Shown: one piece after another, positions 35,419 to 48,149 of the stretch
How the letters are laid out: every line of letters starts with the position of its first letter
Position numbering within the stretch: position 1 is the first letter of the stretch
Assembly: GCA_022376925.1 (NCBI GenBank)
Contig: JAIOJX010000025.1
Location: 184,635,801-184,699,800, forward strand
Length of the DNA stretch: 64,000 nucleotides
Direction of reading: 5' to 3'
DNA from: Tragulus kanchil
Lineage: Eukaryota; Chordata; Mammalia; Artiodactyla; Tragulidae
Notes under the pieces: model-generated
What the model was told of the DNA's origin: nothing
Seen by the model: the letters and a program-made list of their open reading frames with translations, nothing else
Databases searched by the model: none
Made by a program: the position numbers and the translations under genes

Positions 35419-37615
35419 TCATGCCCGTAAGTGTCCTGCAGAATCTCTCTCACAGCTCTCCCTGACTGCCTGGACCTCACACCTTCCTGACCGTGTTCTC
35501 CTTACTTGACTCTCAGGGGGTTTGTGCTTGTCCACTGTCACTGAGCGCACTCTGATCAGCATCACTGTAGCGAAACCCGTGCACGCCTCGTTGATTTTTT
35601 TTCCCCAGGCTGAACTCCCAGGGGAAGAGTTACTGATCAGAAGCACATATACACATTTAGGATATTTGATGTATATTGTCAGACTGCCCTCCAGAAAGAA
35701 GGACTGTGTGTCCATGTGAATTTTGGAAGTTCCTCTTCCTATATATTAAGCCTTTATTTGGACCTTTAAATGTGTTACTCATCCTGCTGAGCTTTCATGT
35801 AGCTTGAGTCGGGAAATGTGTTCCTAATGCTCAGTCAAGGGAAAGCCCATCTCGGGAACTGAAACAGAAAGGAGCTGTGCTCTCAATAGTTTCACAGGAC
35901 TTTCCTGCCTTTATTTGAGGCACTGTGAGCAGTAAAGGCAAGTGTAAGAATTCTCTGCCTTCAGAAGCTTCGGGCCTGCACTGTTACAGTTTCGTTCCTG
36001 GTCCTGTGAAAGGACGTGCTGCGTCTCCAGAGGACGTCGCAGAGAGGTGCCAGGTTCGGGCGCCATCCAGCCAGGCACGTGAGCCAGCCGGAGATAGAGT
36101 TGCTACTTGGCCATCAAGCACATTTTATCTTGGCAGATGGAATTGACACCACTCAGCCAGAAGATGTGTTTTTGGGGTTCATGAGATGTGCGAACATGCC
36201 CAAGAAGTGGAGCTAAAAAGCATAGCAAAGAGTGTGGAGAGAGGGGCCTCCTGCTGTCTGTGGTGTGAACGTCGTTCTTAGGTGTTTGGTCACAGTAAGG
36301 ACTGCTCTGACACTTGATGGTGTGTGACTTGGCCCTTGCAGAGCTTTTGAATTGGTGGTGACTGTGCTGCTCCTTCTTTGCTCCAGCTCATTCATTCATT
36401 TATGACCATTTCCCGAGGGCTCGCTGTAGACTAGATAGTCTTCTAAATAGTTTTCTTAATTTGTCTTTGTCTCTCTTTCTAATCTTTTCTTTTTTTTTTC
36501 ACTCTTGTTCGGGGCAAAAGGGTCATGCCCGTAAGTGTCCCTGCCAGAATCTCTCTCACAGCTCTCCCTGACTGCCTGGACCTCACACCTTCCTGACCGT
36601 GTTCTCCTTACTTGACTCTCAGGGGGTTTGTGCTTGTCCACTGTCACTGAGCGCACTCTGATCAGCATCACTGTAGCGAAACCCGTGCACGCCTCGTTGA
36701 TTTTTTTTCCCCAGGCTGAACTCCCAGGGGAAGAGTTACTGATCAGAAGCACATATACACATTTAGGATATTTGATGTATATTGTCAGACTGCCCTCCAG
36801 AAAGAAGGACTGTGTGTCCATGTGAATTTTGGAAGTTCCTCTTCCTATATATTAAGCCTTTATTTGGACCTTTAAATGTGTTACTCATCCTGCTGAGCTT
36901 TCATGTAGCTTGAGTCGGGAAATGTGTTCCTAATGCTCAGTCAAGGGAAAGCCCATCTCGGGAACTGAAACAGAAAGGAGCTGTGCTCTCAATAGTTTCA
37001 CAGGACTTTCCTGCCTTTATTTGAGGCACTGTGAGCAGTAAAGGCAAGTGTAAGAATTCTCTGCCTTCAGAAGCTTCGGGCCTGCACTGTTACAGTTTCG
37101 TTCCTGGTCCTGTGAAAGGACGTGCTGCGTCTCCAGAGGACGTCGCAGAGAGGTGCCAGGTTCGGGCGCCATCCAGCCAGGCACGTGAGCCAGCCGGAGA
37201 TAGAGTTGCTACTTGGCCATCAAGCACATTTTATCTTGGCAGATGGAATTGACACCACTCAGCCAGAAGATGTGTTTTTGGGGTTCATGAGATGTGCGAA
37301 CATGCCCAAGAAGTGGAGCTAAAAAGCATAGCAAAGAGTGTGGAGAGAGGGGCCTCCTGCTGTCTGTGGTGTGAACGTCGTTCTTAGGTGTTTGGTCACA
37401 GTAAGGACTGCTCTGACACTTGATGGTGTGTGACTTGGCCCTTGCAGAGCTTTTGAATTGGTGGTGACTGTGCTGCTCCTTCTTTGCTCCAGCTCATTCA
37501 TTCATTTATGACCATTTCCCGAGGGCTCGCTGTAGACTAGATAGTCTTCTAAATAGTTTTCTTAATTTGTCTTTGTCTCTCTTTCTAATCTTTTCTTTTT
37601 TTTTTCACTCTTGTT
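35419..37615 (+). repeat. 1.1-kb direct tandem duplication F
   Basis: Copy 1 is 35419-36509 and copy 2 is 36523-37615 (offset 1104, then 1106 after two extra C residues at the start of copy 2). The interior is essentially identical. The 13 bases between the copies match neither flank well. Entirely intronic. Confidence 0.95.
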
Positions 37616-38084
37616 GTTGTCCATTGGTTTTAGTAATAGCTTACCAAGCAAAAGGCGGGGTGATGCACCAGAGTGGTGGCGGACCTGCCAGGCCAGTTTA
37701 AGGAAGTGAAGGGAACCTCCTGGGTAGCGTGTAGCCAGAGAGTGCGTAGTGACACGCGAGTCATGCTCACAATGTAAGTTAAACACAAAATTGTACAGAC
37801 AGTGTGAATTCACTCGTGTGTATTTTTGTTTTAAAGTATGTGAAAAAGACCAAATGAAGCAGACCAGATTGTCGTAATTTTCGCTGGGTGGTAGGGTCGT
37901 GGAAGATTTGTTTTCTTCCTGCTTCTCCAGTGTTCCTTAGTTGTTGCAACAGACATACATAATCAAGGGAAAAATAAACTTAGAATACTAACATAGGCTA
38001 TTTGGTATCTGTTAATTTCTGAACTGCAGGATAGAGAAGCAGGAATGAGCCATTCAGTTGTTAAATGTTAAACCTGTTAGTACG

Positions 38085-38165
38085 GGCTTCCCCAGCACCC
38101 AGTGGTTAGGACTCGGCCGGCCCACCGCAGGGCCCGGCCTTGAAGATCCTGCACACCAGGTGACA
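38085..38165 (+). mobile_element. CHR-type SINE fragment
   Basis: gggcttccccagcaccc and agtggttaggactcggcc mark the 5' end of this SINE. Only the latter part recurs at 39202, because duplication G starts inside it. Confidence 0.7.
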
Positions 38166-38568
38166 TGGACAGAAAACCTCGTAACAGGAAGAGTTGTTAT
38201 TGACAAGTGGCCAGTGCAGAGAGGGGCACGTTCGTGTGTAAAGTCTTTTTAAATTTAAATGATAACGCTGAAGTTTGCATATGACTGTATGAGTTGTTTC
38301 TTAGTATTTACTACAAATATAAATGGGTCAGATTTATTGTGATCATAAATCCTAAATAATAACCTAGTAGCAGTCTCAGTAATAGACAGCAGAACGATGG
38401 GTTATCCCGAAGAGTTCTGAGTGACGGTGGTCTGTGGCCTCTCAGTTGACTGGTGTGTCCCACCCGGTGAGTGGAAATACTTGGTAGGGGAATGTGTGTG
38501 GGCAGGAACAAGCATTTGAAACTTGTTACTTTGTGCCGATCCTTGAAACTGGTCTAATCTTATTTCAG

Positions 38569-38706
38569 GAGAATGACATCTTCCTGGGCTGGGAAAAAGG
38601 AGCTTACAAGAAATGGGGAAGAAGTAAGAAAAAGTGCTCAGATCTGACTCTGGAAGAAATGAAAAAACAGGCTGCTGTCCAGTGTCTTCGATCCGCTTCT
38701 GATGAA
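38569..38706 (+). CDS. KIAA0232: KIAA0232 ortholog, 138-bp exon (tandem copy 1)
   Basis: A phase-0 exon of 46 codons, with acceptor tatttcag at 38561-38568 and donor gtaagtgc from 38707. It starts ENDIFLGWEKGAYKKWG and ends CLRSASDE, continuing directly from the YDLQEQ end of the exon at 21021-21232. The lysine-rich middle and the GWEKGAYKKWG motif are strongly conserved in this family. The exon lies inside a 1.1-kb direct duplication and an identical copy sits at 39669-39806. Because 138 is divisible by 3, splicing both copies would not break the frame, so a gene predictor could wrongly produce a protein with this 46-residue block twice. I expect a single exon in the real gene. Confidence 0.93.
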
Positions 38707-39668
38707 GTAAGTGCTTGTTTGGTTTCTCATACTTGGGGGAGAAAAAATGAGAAAGCGTGTTTTAGAAGTTTACAAATAACACATCTTGACCAAAAAGAAA
38801 AGAAAGCTTAGACAATGAGGTCCTCAGTGTCTTCCCGCTGTTGCCTGGATGTGGTCACGTTGCCTTTACGGCACTCGTCTGTGCGTCCTGGTTCTCTGCA
38901 GGGTGGTCTGGCTTAAGTAGCTCAGAGAGCATGTCACGTTCATGTGCTTTCTCCACGTAACGTACATTTCCTCCTGTGACAGTGTGCTCTTTCAGTGGGA
39001 GGTTGCGCTCTCCAGGAACAGTCCAGAGCCCTCCGGGCCTCTTTGTTACTGGGTGTTCAGGTTGCTCTTGAATTGTGTGTTACACTGTCTAGAATGTTCT
39101 CGTGGGTGCTTTTCCATGTCTGTATCATTTCTTGTGGACACATTGTTAAAAGTGGGGGTGATGATTCTAACATTCAAGAACACTGTATTTTCCTGACTTT
39201 TGTGGTTAGGACTCGGCCGGCCCACCGCAGGGCCCGGCCTTGAAGATCCTGCACACCAGGTGACATGGACAGAAAACCTCGTAACAGGAAGAGTTGTTAT
39301 TGACAAGTGGCCAGTGCAGAGAGGGGCACGTTCGTGTGTAAAGTCTTTTTAAATTTAAATGATAACGCTGAAGTTTGCATATGACTGTATGAGTTGTTTC
39401 TTAGTATTTACTACAAATATAAATGGGTCAGATTTATTGTGATCATAAATCCTAAATAATAACCTAGTAGCAGTCTCAGTAATAGACAGCAGAACGATGG
39501 GTTATCCCGAAGAGTTCTGAGTGACGGTGGTCTGTGGCCTCTCAGTTGACTGGTGTGTCCCACCCGGTGAGTGGAAATACTTGGTAGGGGAATGTGTGTG
39601 GGCAGGAACAAGCATTTGAAACTTGTTACTTTGTGCCGATCCTTGAAACTGGTCTAATCTTATTTCAG

Positions 39669-39806
39669 GAGAATGACATCTTCCTGGGCTGGGAAAAAGG
39701 AGCTTACAAGAAATGGGGAAGAAGTAAGAAAAAGTGCTCAGATCTGACTCTGGAAGAAATGAAAAAACAGGCTGCTGTCCAGTGTCTTCGATCCGCTTCT
39801 GATGAA
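39669..39806 (+). CDS. KIAA0232: KIAA0232 ortholog, 138-bp exon (tandem copy 2)
   Basis: This is the second copy of the exon at 38569-38706, offset by exactly 1100 bases, with the same acceptor and donor sequence. The translation is identical to copy 1. It is intact, so sequence alone does not say which copy is authentic; the likely answer is that one real exon has been represented twice by an unmerged assembly overlap. A real tandem exon duplication is the alternative, but the same kind of 1.1-kb duplication occurs eleven more times in this window without regard to gene structure. Confidence 0.75.
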
Positions 39807-42800
39807 GTAAGTGCTTGTTTGGTTTCTCATACTTGGGGGAGAAAAAATGAGAAAGCGTGTTTTAGAAGTTTACAAATAACACATCTTGACCAAAAAGAAA
39901 AGAAAGCTTAGACAATGAGGTCCTCAGTGTCTTCCCGCTGTTGCCTGGATGTGGTCACGTTGCCTTTACGGCACTCGTCTGTGCGTCCTGGTTCTCTGCA
40001 GGGTGGTCTGGCTTAAGTAGCTCAGAGAGCATGTCACGTTCATGTGCTTTCTCCACGTAACGTACATTTCCTCCTGTGACAGTGTGCTCTTTCAGTGGGA
40101 GGTTGCGCTCTCCAGGAACAGTCCAGAGCCCTCCGCGGGCCTCTTTGTTACTGGGTGTTCAGGTTGCTCTTGAATTGTGTGTTACACTGTCTAGAATGTT
40201 CTCGTGGGTGCTTTTCCATGTCTGTATCATTTCTTGTGGACACATTGTTAAAAGTGGGGGTGATGATTCTAACATTCAAGAACACTGTATTTTCCTGACT
40301 CATAATTTTTGGTTTCTTTTTAAGGAAAGTACTGTAAGATGATTTTAATGTTCTTTTAACATTTCATGTAAAATATTCCTCATGTCCTTCAGCATCCTGA
40401 AATAAAGTAGTTTTAGAATGTAAGTAGTGCTATGAATCCTTACTTTAGTACTCGCTAAAGAGATAGCCTCTGAGACCCTAACTCCTTAGAGAAGTAGCCT
40501 GCTTTTACCATGCTGCTTGAGATCGGTGCTTCCGGGACCTTTATGATGCAGCGTTCAAGTGAGAAGATTCCTGCAGGCTGCCTCGAGAGGCCCCCAGTCG
40601 TCAGAAACTTCCTTCCTGCGATAAGCTCTCTAATGGTCTGATGTTGGGGTAATCTGCAGGAGTTTGTTCTGACTGCCACCTGCCGTACGTGCCTCTTGGA
40701 AAGGCTGGTGCGGCGCTTCCCCGTGGGTGGTCTCAGAGTTGTCTGGGGGGGGCCTCGCCTGTGGTTTCCTGGCGTCCTCGCGTGGCGGGGCCGGGCCTGG
40801 GGGCCAGGACTCTTGAGTCCTCCATCTCTGCATCTCCTGGTGCCCAGCAGGGTGGGGGCCTGTCCTGGAGAGGGTACTGAATGTCTCTTGAGTTGAACCT
40901 CAAATTTCTTTTTTTGTTTTTTATTTTACTTTGGATTTCTTGAGATTGCTGCCTCGTATCCTGTGGGGTAGGAGTTTGGAAGTTACCGCCCAGGGGGCTG
41001 TCTTAGGTACCTTTTTGTGACAAAGCGTAGGAACAGAATTAACCTCATTTAAGAAAAAGCGGAAGCATGCCTGAAGGAGGCCCAGGGGTTCCTCCCTGAA
41101 GCCAGGCTGGGAGTGCAGCCGCCTCGGGCGGCCTGAGCGCTGGGAACCTGGAGATGGACGGCGGCAGTTGCTGTGTCTGATGACCTGCGGTCTCACCTCT
41201 GCTTCTCCCTGCCCCAGCTCACTCCTCTCCACCTGACGTCTGGCACCCAGACCTGTTCGGTTAGAGGCAGGTCTGGCTGGCTGGCCGCGGGCCGGTCGTC
41301 CGCCTCTGGTTTGATAAGCTGGGGAGAAGGGACCGTCGCCTGGAGGTCCGCTTCTTCCGCAGGGGCTGAGGACGGGCGGTCCTCAGAGCAGAGGGTGGGC
41401 TTGGACAGCGACCCGGAGGTGTTCTGTGTGCCACCCGGGAGGGTGGCAGATTGGGAAGGGCGTTTGGAGCTCTGAAAGGAATCCACAGTGCAGATGGCGT
41501 TTTAAAGTGAGAGCTCAGTTCAGGTAAATTCTTTCAGCAGAATTCCGAGACGTGGCTGCCGAGTCGTGGCTGGGCGGAGCTGAGCAGGGACTTTCAGGCT
41601 GCAGGCGGGTCTCATTTCTGCTCTGCACCAAGGCTGCTGGGAAAGGACCCCAGCCCTCGACTCTGGTGCGGCGGGGTGAACGAGGAGGAGCCGAGCGGAG
41701 CAGAGGCAGTGGCGCCGTGCAGGACCCACTCCTCCCGCGGCGGGGACGGGGCGCCCGGAGAGCCTGGGGCGCCCAGACGGTGCGAGGGGGCTGTGGCTTT
41801 AGCCTGGCTGCAGCGGCAGGCTTTGTTTTCAAGCCCAGTGAAACATACCTGTCTTCTTTCCTTCTCATTTCATTAAGAATTACTACATTGCTTTTTCCTA
41901 ACAAGGATTGTTTTTCTAATCTTTTCAAATTAAAGTTGGTTGAGGATGTGACCGTGCCAGGTGTCCATCAGGAGCTGCCGCCTGCTCCCAGCGTCTGCGG
42001 AGAGAGGCTGGAAAGAACGCTCCCGAGCCGCGGCCTGGAGCCAGGAGCGGCCCGCGGGTCCCTGAAGAGCTGCAGGCTCTCTGAGGGTCCCTGGCGCTTC
42101 TTCCTGGAGTCCGCCTGCTGGGCTCTGGCGGAACCGTGCGGCGCCGTGAGGTCCCTGGGACCGAGCACAGTCAGAGCCACGAGCACGCGTACGGTCCCGG
42201 TGACGACCGCGTGGGTGATGTCACCACGAGGCTGTGACCGGGGTGCCCTCGCGGGAGCGGCTAGGCGGCGGCGGCCCCGTGTGCGCCGCATGGGACGAGA
42301 GCCTGTTCCTCGCCGTGCGTGGTGCCCGCGGCGCTGGCTGGCCCTGGAGAGCGCCCCCATCTCCGTCTCTCCCCGCGTCGGGCTTGTGTAGAACGGCTGC
42401 TGCTGGCCACACCTGCTGTCCCCACTGGGGCGCGTCCCGTTCCCGCCTGGCACTGGGTGCACCCCCGTGACAGCGGGTCTCTGGACCCACCGGCTCAGTG
42501 TTCATCCAGAGGCATTCCCTCCCCTGTGGAAGGCAGTGATGTCAGAACTTGACTGGACACGTCGGTCACGGCTTGGCCGCCGCCGTGTAGATCTGCGAGC
42601 CGTGGCTGCCGCCTCCAGGGAACCGTGACCTTCAGTGGGCCTCCTTGTTTGTCAGGTCCAAGCTGAAGCTGCCTTTGCCAGCCCTTCGATCCCACATGCA
42701 GACAGCATGGAATCCCCTGGTACTCATCTTCTTTCTTCTGTAATATTTTGGATTTGCTTTGAGTGCAATTGGTGGCGGGCCAGTAGAGAGGAGCGGTGCC

Positions 42801-43164
42801 ATGACTCGGTGGTGCCCACTGGACCCCCAGGGGCACTTGCAGCCACATGAGGTCATCCTGAGCTGCTGGGTTCTGGCACCAGTGGGCACGACACGTACAT
42901 GCCTCAGGAGGTTAAACATACACTGTCCCCCTTCCCTTTTGAAGACATAGCACAGAAACGTGAACCAGCCAACGATTGGTTTTTGAATCCTGGCGTTTAC
43001 TTGGTTTTGTTTCCTTTCTGCAGAGCCTTTTGTGCTGTTTTGGGTGGGGTGTTTTTTTTTAGGAAATATTAATGTTACATTGTTTATTTTTTATATTTAT
43101 TAATTTTCATTGCAATATAGTTACTTTACATTGTGCATGGTTTTCTTAATGTTGCATTGGTTAT

Positions 43165-43412
43165 TTTTTTTTATTTATTTTTAAAAAATTTTTGGCCCTC
43201 TTTATTGGTTATTTATTTTCATTCATCTTTTATTCTTCAGCCTGTGTGGGCCTCCCATCGCAGTGGCCTCTCTCGTGGCAGAGCCCTGGCTCTGGGCGCA
43301 TGCGCTCCAGAGCGCTGGCTCGTAATTGGACACACCGGCCCAGCCACTCCGCGGCACGTGGGATCTTCCTGGGCCAGGGATCAAACCGGTGCCCTTTGAA
43401 CTGCAAGGCATA
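43165..43412 (-). mobile_element. CHR-type SINE, reverse
   Basis: Long T-rich reversed tail, ggcctcccatcgcagtggc, gctcgtaattggacacacc and reversed B box agggatcaaaccggtgcc. Confidence 0.85.
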
Positions 43413-43899
43413 CCCTACTGTTTTGGTTTTAATAATTGTTTCCGTTTCATTTTCATTGAACTACTTAAAACTGAATCAAAGCTCGTATTTCATCTCCCCA
43501 TTGTGGGTGTGGTTAGGATTTTAGACACTCAGCGGGGCCCTGTTTGGGGAGAAATAAGGTCCGGAGGCGGTGATAAGCGTGTTTCAGCTCACTCGGGTTT
43601 GAAGCAGCCGCCCGCGGCGTGCGGGGCGCGCTGACTCGGCCTGTGGCTGGGAGGCCTGGGGAGGGCCGCGTCTGCGCCCGCGTGCGGTCCCGCCGCGCTG
43701 CCCGTTTCCCCTGAGCTGAGCGCCCCAGTGCCATGCTTGCTGCCAGCGACAGCGCACACCCCTCTCAGGGTTCCCAGGGTACTGTTCCCGTGTCGTACAG
43801 AGCTGTGCGTAGACACCAGGGGAGGCTGTTGGTGGCGGTTTACTTCCAAGGTCCGTTTGGACCGTGCACGTTGGTCCTCTGTACGCAGCATTTGCACTT

Positions 43900-44910
43900 G
43901 GTTCACTGTGGACCGCAGAGCGTGCCGACAGTGACAGCGGAGGGTGACGGCGCCTTCTCGTGCGGGGCCGGCCTGGTGCCTGGTGCCCGTGACCCGAGCA
44001 GCCAGCGGCCATTCGGGCTGAAGTGTTCACAGGTTCCGTGGTCACAGCCCGCCCTGCCCGAGGAAGCCCAGGCCTTGTCCCCCTGGGCCTGGGAGGAGCT
44101 GGGCCTTCGGGGAAGCCTGTCAGCCCTGACGAGCCCTCTGGCGTTGCCTGTGGGAACCTGGAAAGGTGGCGCGCTTGGAGCAGAGGGGAGGGCAGCGCAG
44201 GTGCCGCGCCAGGCGTGGGTGGGCTGGGGGCCGCGGGCGGGGCGGGGCGGGGCGGAGCAGGCAGGGAGCGGTGGCCCCGAGCCGGGGTCTGGTGGGATCC
44301 TGAGTGTATTTTTAAGCGGAGCTGAGAGGGTTGGGTGTGGGCCCCGTGGGATGGGGACGGGGACGTTCAGGCGGTCGCGCCAGCCACGGGGCGCGCAGGG
44401 GGAGCCTCGCCCGCTCGCCTCCCGCCGTGCAGCCCGCAGCCCTGGGCACGGGACCCGCGGTGGGGGCAGAGCCAAGGAAGCCAGGCCCGAGCGCCTGCGG
44501 GAGTGGGCTCTTCGTGACCAAGGAAAGGGGACGCGGCGGTGGTCGGGTGGCCGGGCCTGCACTGACCCTGGAGCCGGGGGTGCCCGCGGGGCCGGCAGAG
44601 CCTGCGGGGCGGGGCGGGGTGGCGGGGAGGCCGGCCGGGGCGCCCCACCGGTGCAGCGAGGTCTGCGCTCCCTCAGAGCCGGGCCAAGCGGGGGGTTCAC
44701 AGGAGCCCGACGGTGAGGGCGTGAGGACGGGCCCGGCTGGCTGGCCCCGAGGCAGAGGAGGGGGCGGACGGGCGTCGGGAGAGGGAGAGGCGTCCGGCCG
44801 GAGCCCCGGCGCCCTCCCCGTCCCCACAGCCACCGCCCGCCGAGCCCGCTGCCGGCTGCCCGCCTCCGCCGGGTGCAGTGCCCGCGGGGCCGCCGCGCGT
44901 GCAGCCTTCA
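43900..44910. other. CpG- and GC-rich intronic block without identified gene
   Basis: A very GC-rich stretch with repeated ggcgggg words around 44234-44260 and 44606-44640. Both strands are stop-poor, so long open frames appear on each. I see no splice-consistent exon, recognisable protein or RNA. It could be a CpG island, but no promoter element supports a start site. Confidence 0.5.
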
Positions 44911-44922
44911 TGCGAGTGGCAT

Positions 44923-47209
44923 CCTGCCGTGTGTGCTTTCTGACTTGCTTTTTTTTGTTAATATTTCGAAAGATACGCCTGTGTTGATAGTGTGGTCTGG
45001 CTCTTCCTTTCACCTCTGAATGTGCACAGGAGCGCCGTGAAGCTGTGTTCTTCAGGTCGTAGGCCTGTCAGGGGTCTCCTCGTCGGGACTGTCACCAAGA
45101 TCCCAGCAGGGACCGTTCCTGCGCCCCGTCCTGTGGACGCTTTTCCTCAAGGATGTCCTCGGGCGTCCGACGGCCGCCTTGCCGTCCGCTGCTCCTTCAC
45201 CACGTTGGCCTCACCGGCCGGGGGTCGGAGGAGAGCGGTGGGCCTAGCCGGGCAGGCGGCCTTTCCTCGCGCCCGCCTGGCCTTGGTGGGGTGCAGTGGC
45301 GTCCAACCGCTGCGCGGCTCCGCTCCTCCCCTGACGCCCCCAGAGAGCCGGGCGCCGCGGGCACCGCGTACAGGCCCTCTTGCGTCCAGGCGGGAACCGC
45401 CAGGCCTCGTGTAGGTGCCTTGCAGAGACGGCCTTCTGTTGGAGAATGTTTCCTAAGCTACTTACCCGTGGATGTTGACTGCATCCACACGGCCGCGTGG
45501 CCCACTGCTTCCTGTGGCGTTGCGCGTGGGATGCCCGTCACGTGTTTGTGTCACCTCCCTGGCCCCTGCGGGCGTGGGGCTGTGGACGCCGGTGCACCCG
45601 CTCCGCGGTGTCACTGCCTGAGCAATGCTGTGGGGCGGGCAGGGCTCCGCGGGTCGGCTCTTCGCGGGTCCTGTGTGCGGTCTCAGGCCGGGCTGCTCGT
45701 GGCGCGGGGACTGGCACATCCAGGTGGGCCTCTCCGCTTGTCTGCGCCTCCGCAGGGAGAGCTGGGGGCTGAGAGCCCCTCCACGTGGCCGCTCGGGCTC
45801 TGTGGGTGGCGGGCGGAGGCGGGAGTCGGCAGCATCAGCTGGCTGGCGTCAGGTGGGAGCCAGACAGGCCGCCCCCCAGTCCCTCCAAGGGCACCCCTGG
45901 GGGTCCGTGGGGAAATCGGAGGTTGCCGGGTGCCTCCCCTGCCTGTCTTCTTCCTGGCTGCCAGAACTCTGGAGGGTGAGGGGTCCTGACTGAGGAGGAG
46001 CAAGTCAGTCTGCCTTTGTTTTCTTGATGCTGAGGGTTAAGGTCTTCAGTTGAGGAGGACGGGGAGAGGCCTGCCGTGTGTGCTTTCTGACTTGCTTTTT
46101 GTTAATATTTGAAGATACGCCTGTGTTGATAGTGTGGTCTGGCTCTTCCTTTCACCTCTGAATGTGCACAGGAGCGCCGTGAAGCTGTGTTCTTCAGGTC
46201 GTAGGCCTGTCAGGGGTCTCCTCGTCGGGACTGTCACCAAGATCCCAGCAGGGACCGTTCCTGCGCCCCGTCCTGTGGACGCTTTTCCTCAAGGATGTCC
46301 TCGGGCGTCCGACGGCCGCCTTGCCGTCCGCTGCTCCTTCACCACGTTGGCCTCACCGGCCGGGGGTCGGAGGAGAGCGGTGGGCCTAAGCCGGGCAGGC
46401 GGCCTTTCCTCGCGCCCGCCTGGCCTTGGTGGGGTGCAGTGGCGCCAACCGCTGCGCGGCTCCGCTCCTCCTGACGCCCCCAGAGAGCCGGGCGCCGCGG
46501 GCACCGCGTACAGGCCCTCTTGCGTCCAGGCGGGAACCGCCAGGCCTCGTGTAGGTGCCTTGCAGAGACGGCCTTCTGTTGGAGAATGTTTCCTAAGCTA
46601 CTTACCCGTGGATGTTGACTGCATCCACACGGCCGCGTGGCCCACTGCTTCCTGTGGCGTTGCGCGTGGGATGCCCGTCACGTGTTTGTGTCACCTCCCT
46701 GGCCCCTGCGGGCGTGGGGCTGTGGACGCCGGTGCACCCGCTCCGCGGTGTCACTGCCTGAGCAATGCTGTGGGGCGGGCAGGGCTCCGCGGGTCGGCTC
46801 TTCGCGGGTCCTGTGTGCGGTCTCAGGCCGGGCTGCTCGTGGCGCGGGGACTGGCACATCCAGGTGGGCCTCTCCGCTTGTCTGCGCCTCCGCAGGGAGA
46901 GCTGGGGGCTGAGAGCCCCTCCACGTGGCCGCTCGGGCTCTGTGGGTGGCGGGCGGAGGCGGGAGTCGGCAGCATCAGCTGGCTGGCGTCAGGTGGGAGC
47001 CAGACAGGCCGCCCCCCAGTCCCTCCAAGGGCACCCCTGGGGGTCCGTGGGGAAATCGGAGGTTGCCGGGTGCCTCCCCTGCCTGTCTTCTTCCTGGCTG
47101 CCAGAACTCTGGAGGGTGAGGGGTCCTGACTGAGGAGGAGCAAGTCAGTCTGCCTTTGTTTTCTTGATGCTGAGGGTTAAGGTCTTCAGTTGAGGAGGAC
47201 GGGGAGAGG
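44923..47209 (+). repeat. 1.14-kb direct tandem duplication H
   Basis: Copy 1 is 44923-46069 and copy 2 is 46070-47209. The offset starts at 1147 and settles to 1140-1142; copy differences are short indels in T, A, C and G runs near the start (44951-44972 against 46094-46114) and in GC-rich stretches near 45310 and 46445. The copies abut with no spacer. Confidence 0.95.
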
Positions 47210-48149
47210 AGGGAGAAGCGCTGTCCTGGGGGCTGGGAAACCACAGAAGTTTGTCAGGAAACAAAAGGCTCTCCCCGAAGCAGGGGGCAGTGAGTAGCTG
47301 AGGCCTGACCTGGTCTCCCGCCCTCACCCCGGACGTGCCCCGCGCCCACACTGGGGCCTGGGAGAGGGAAGGCTGCGGGCCGCCCGTGCCGTCCAGGCGG
47401 GAGCGGGAGGACCTGGTGTTCTCTGAGTCCGGCCGCTTCTTTCTCTTCCTCCTCCAGCCTCAAACTCAGATGAATTGGAGCAAAAATCCAAGGTGTTTTG
47501 AAAGCACCAGATCCAAAGACGAGACTCTGGAAAATGAAAAATACATGACAGTGTAGCGACGGCACGAGTCCGGGGACTAACGACAGGCCTCTCCTCTTGG
47601 CGTCCTCTCGGGGGTCTCGTCCTCTTGGTGTCCTCTCAGGGGCCTCGAAGGGGCTGGTCAGAGGCAGGGAGGGGCCTGCACTCCACCGCCCGGTGAGTGT
47701 GAGCAAGGCAGCGGTGCCGGCACCGGCAGGGGCCCTAGACCTGGGCACGTTGCTCCGGCTGTTTGCTGAGATGTGGGGGTCAGTGGGCTGCAAGCTCCAC
47801 GGGGCGAGGGGCTCATGTCAGGACGTCCTGAGGGACGGGGGAGGGAGGCACAGAGGAGCGGGCGGTCGTGCATTTGGAAGACTGAGCCTCTCCTGAAAAG
47901 CCCCGGGCTCTGCCTGTGGTCCCCACTGGAAAGGTCTGGATGCTGTCACTGGAGTTTTGGATGCTCCTGTGGCTTGAGGGCCGTTTCTCAGGTTGGTTTG
48001 ATGCTGGGAGGTAAATGGCTGTTACCCGTCTTGCAGCTGGGAAAGCAGCTCTTGAGTTAAGTGGTAGGACGTTAGTGGTTTCTTCATCGACAGCGTTTTT
48101 TTCCAAGTTCCGCTAAAATACGAATATAACATTCTTTCTTAAGATACTG

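Larger units (their letters stand above)
21233..38568 (+). other. Intron between the 212-bp and 138-bp KIAA0232 exons
   Basis: Runs from the donor at 21233 to the acceptor at 38568 and is inflated by four tandem duplications (25612-27785, 28436-30622, 30765-33083, 35419-37615) plus the first part of a fifth. It holds L1 and L2 remnants, CHR-type SINEs and a CpG-rich block at 31140-31480. I see nothing recognisable in 22150-24600, 24650-25600, 33090-33680, 35085-35420 and 37620-38080. Confidence 0.8.
38102..40300 (+). repeat. 1.1-kb direct tandem duplication G, containing a coding exon
   Basis: Copy 1 is 38102-39198 and copy 2 is 39202-40300, offset exactly 1100 for most of the length with two extra bases (cg) near 40135. 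The unit spans the 138-bp KIAA0232 exon and both its flanks. Copy 2 begins inside a short SINE fragment, so the SINE is cut at the join. Confidence 0.95.

Noticed and set aside
35540..35720. Possible old L1 or L2-like fragment around the word cagactgccctccagaaag
   Set aside because: The resemblance to LINE-derived sequence is short and too weak to name a family by eye; left unannotated.
41552..42391. A 279-codon frame in a GC-rich intronic stretch
   Set aside because: No family recognised, no splice signals consistent with KIAA0232, and composition follows the local GC content.
43733..44716. A 327-codon plus-strand frame and a 265-codon minus-strand frame in the same DNA
   Set aside because: Both strands are open because the DNA is very GC-rich. 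No splice structure, family similarity or consistent codon usage supports either.
44992..47129. Frames of 140, 278 and 331 codons in the two copies of duplication H
   Set aside because: The frames break differently in each copy because of small indels, which would not be tolerated in real coding sequence, and no known protein is encoded.
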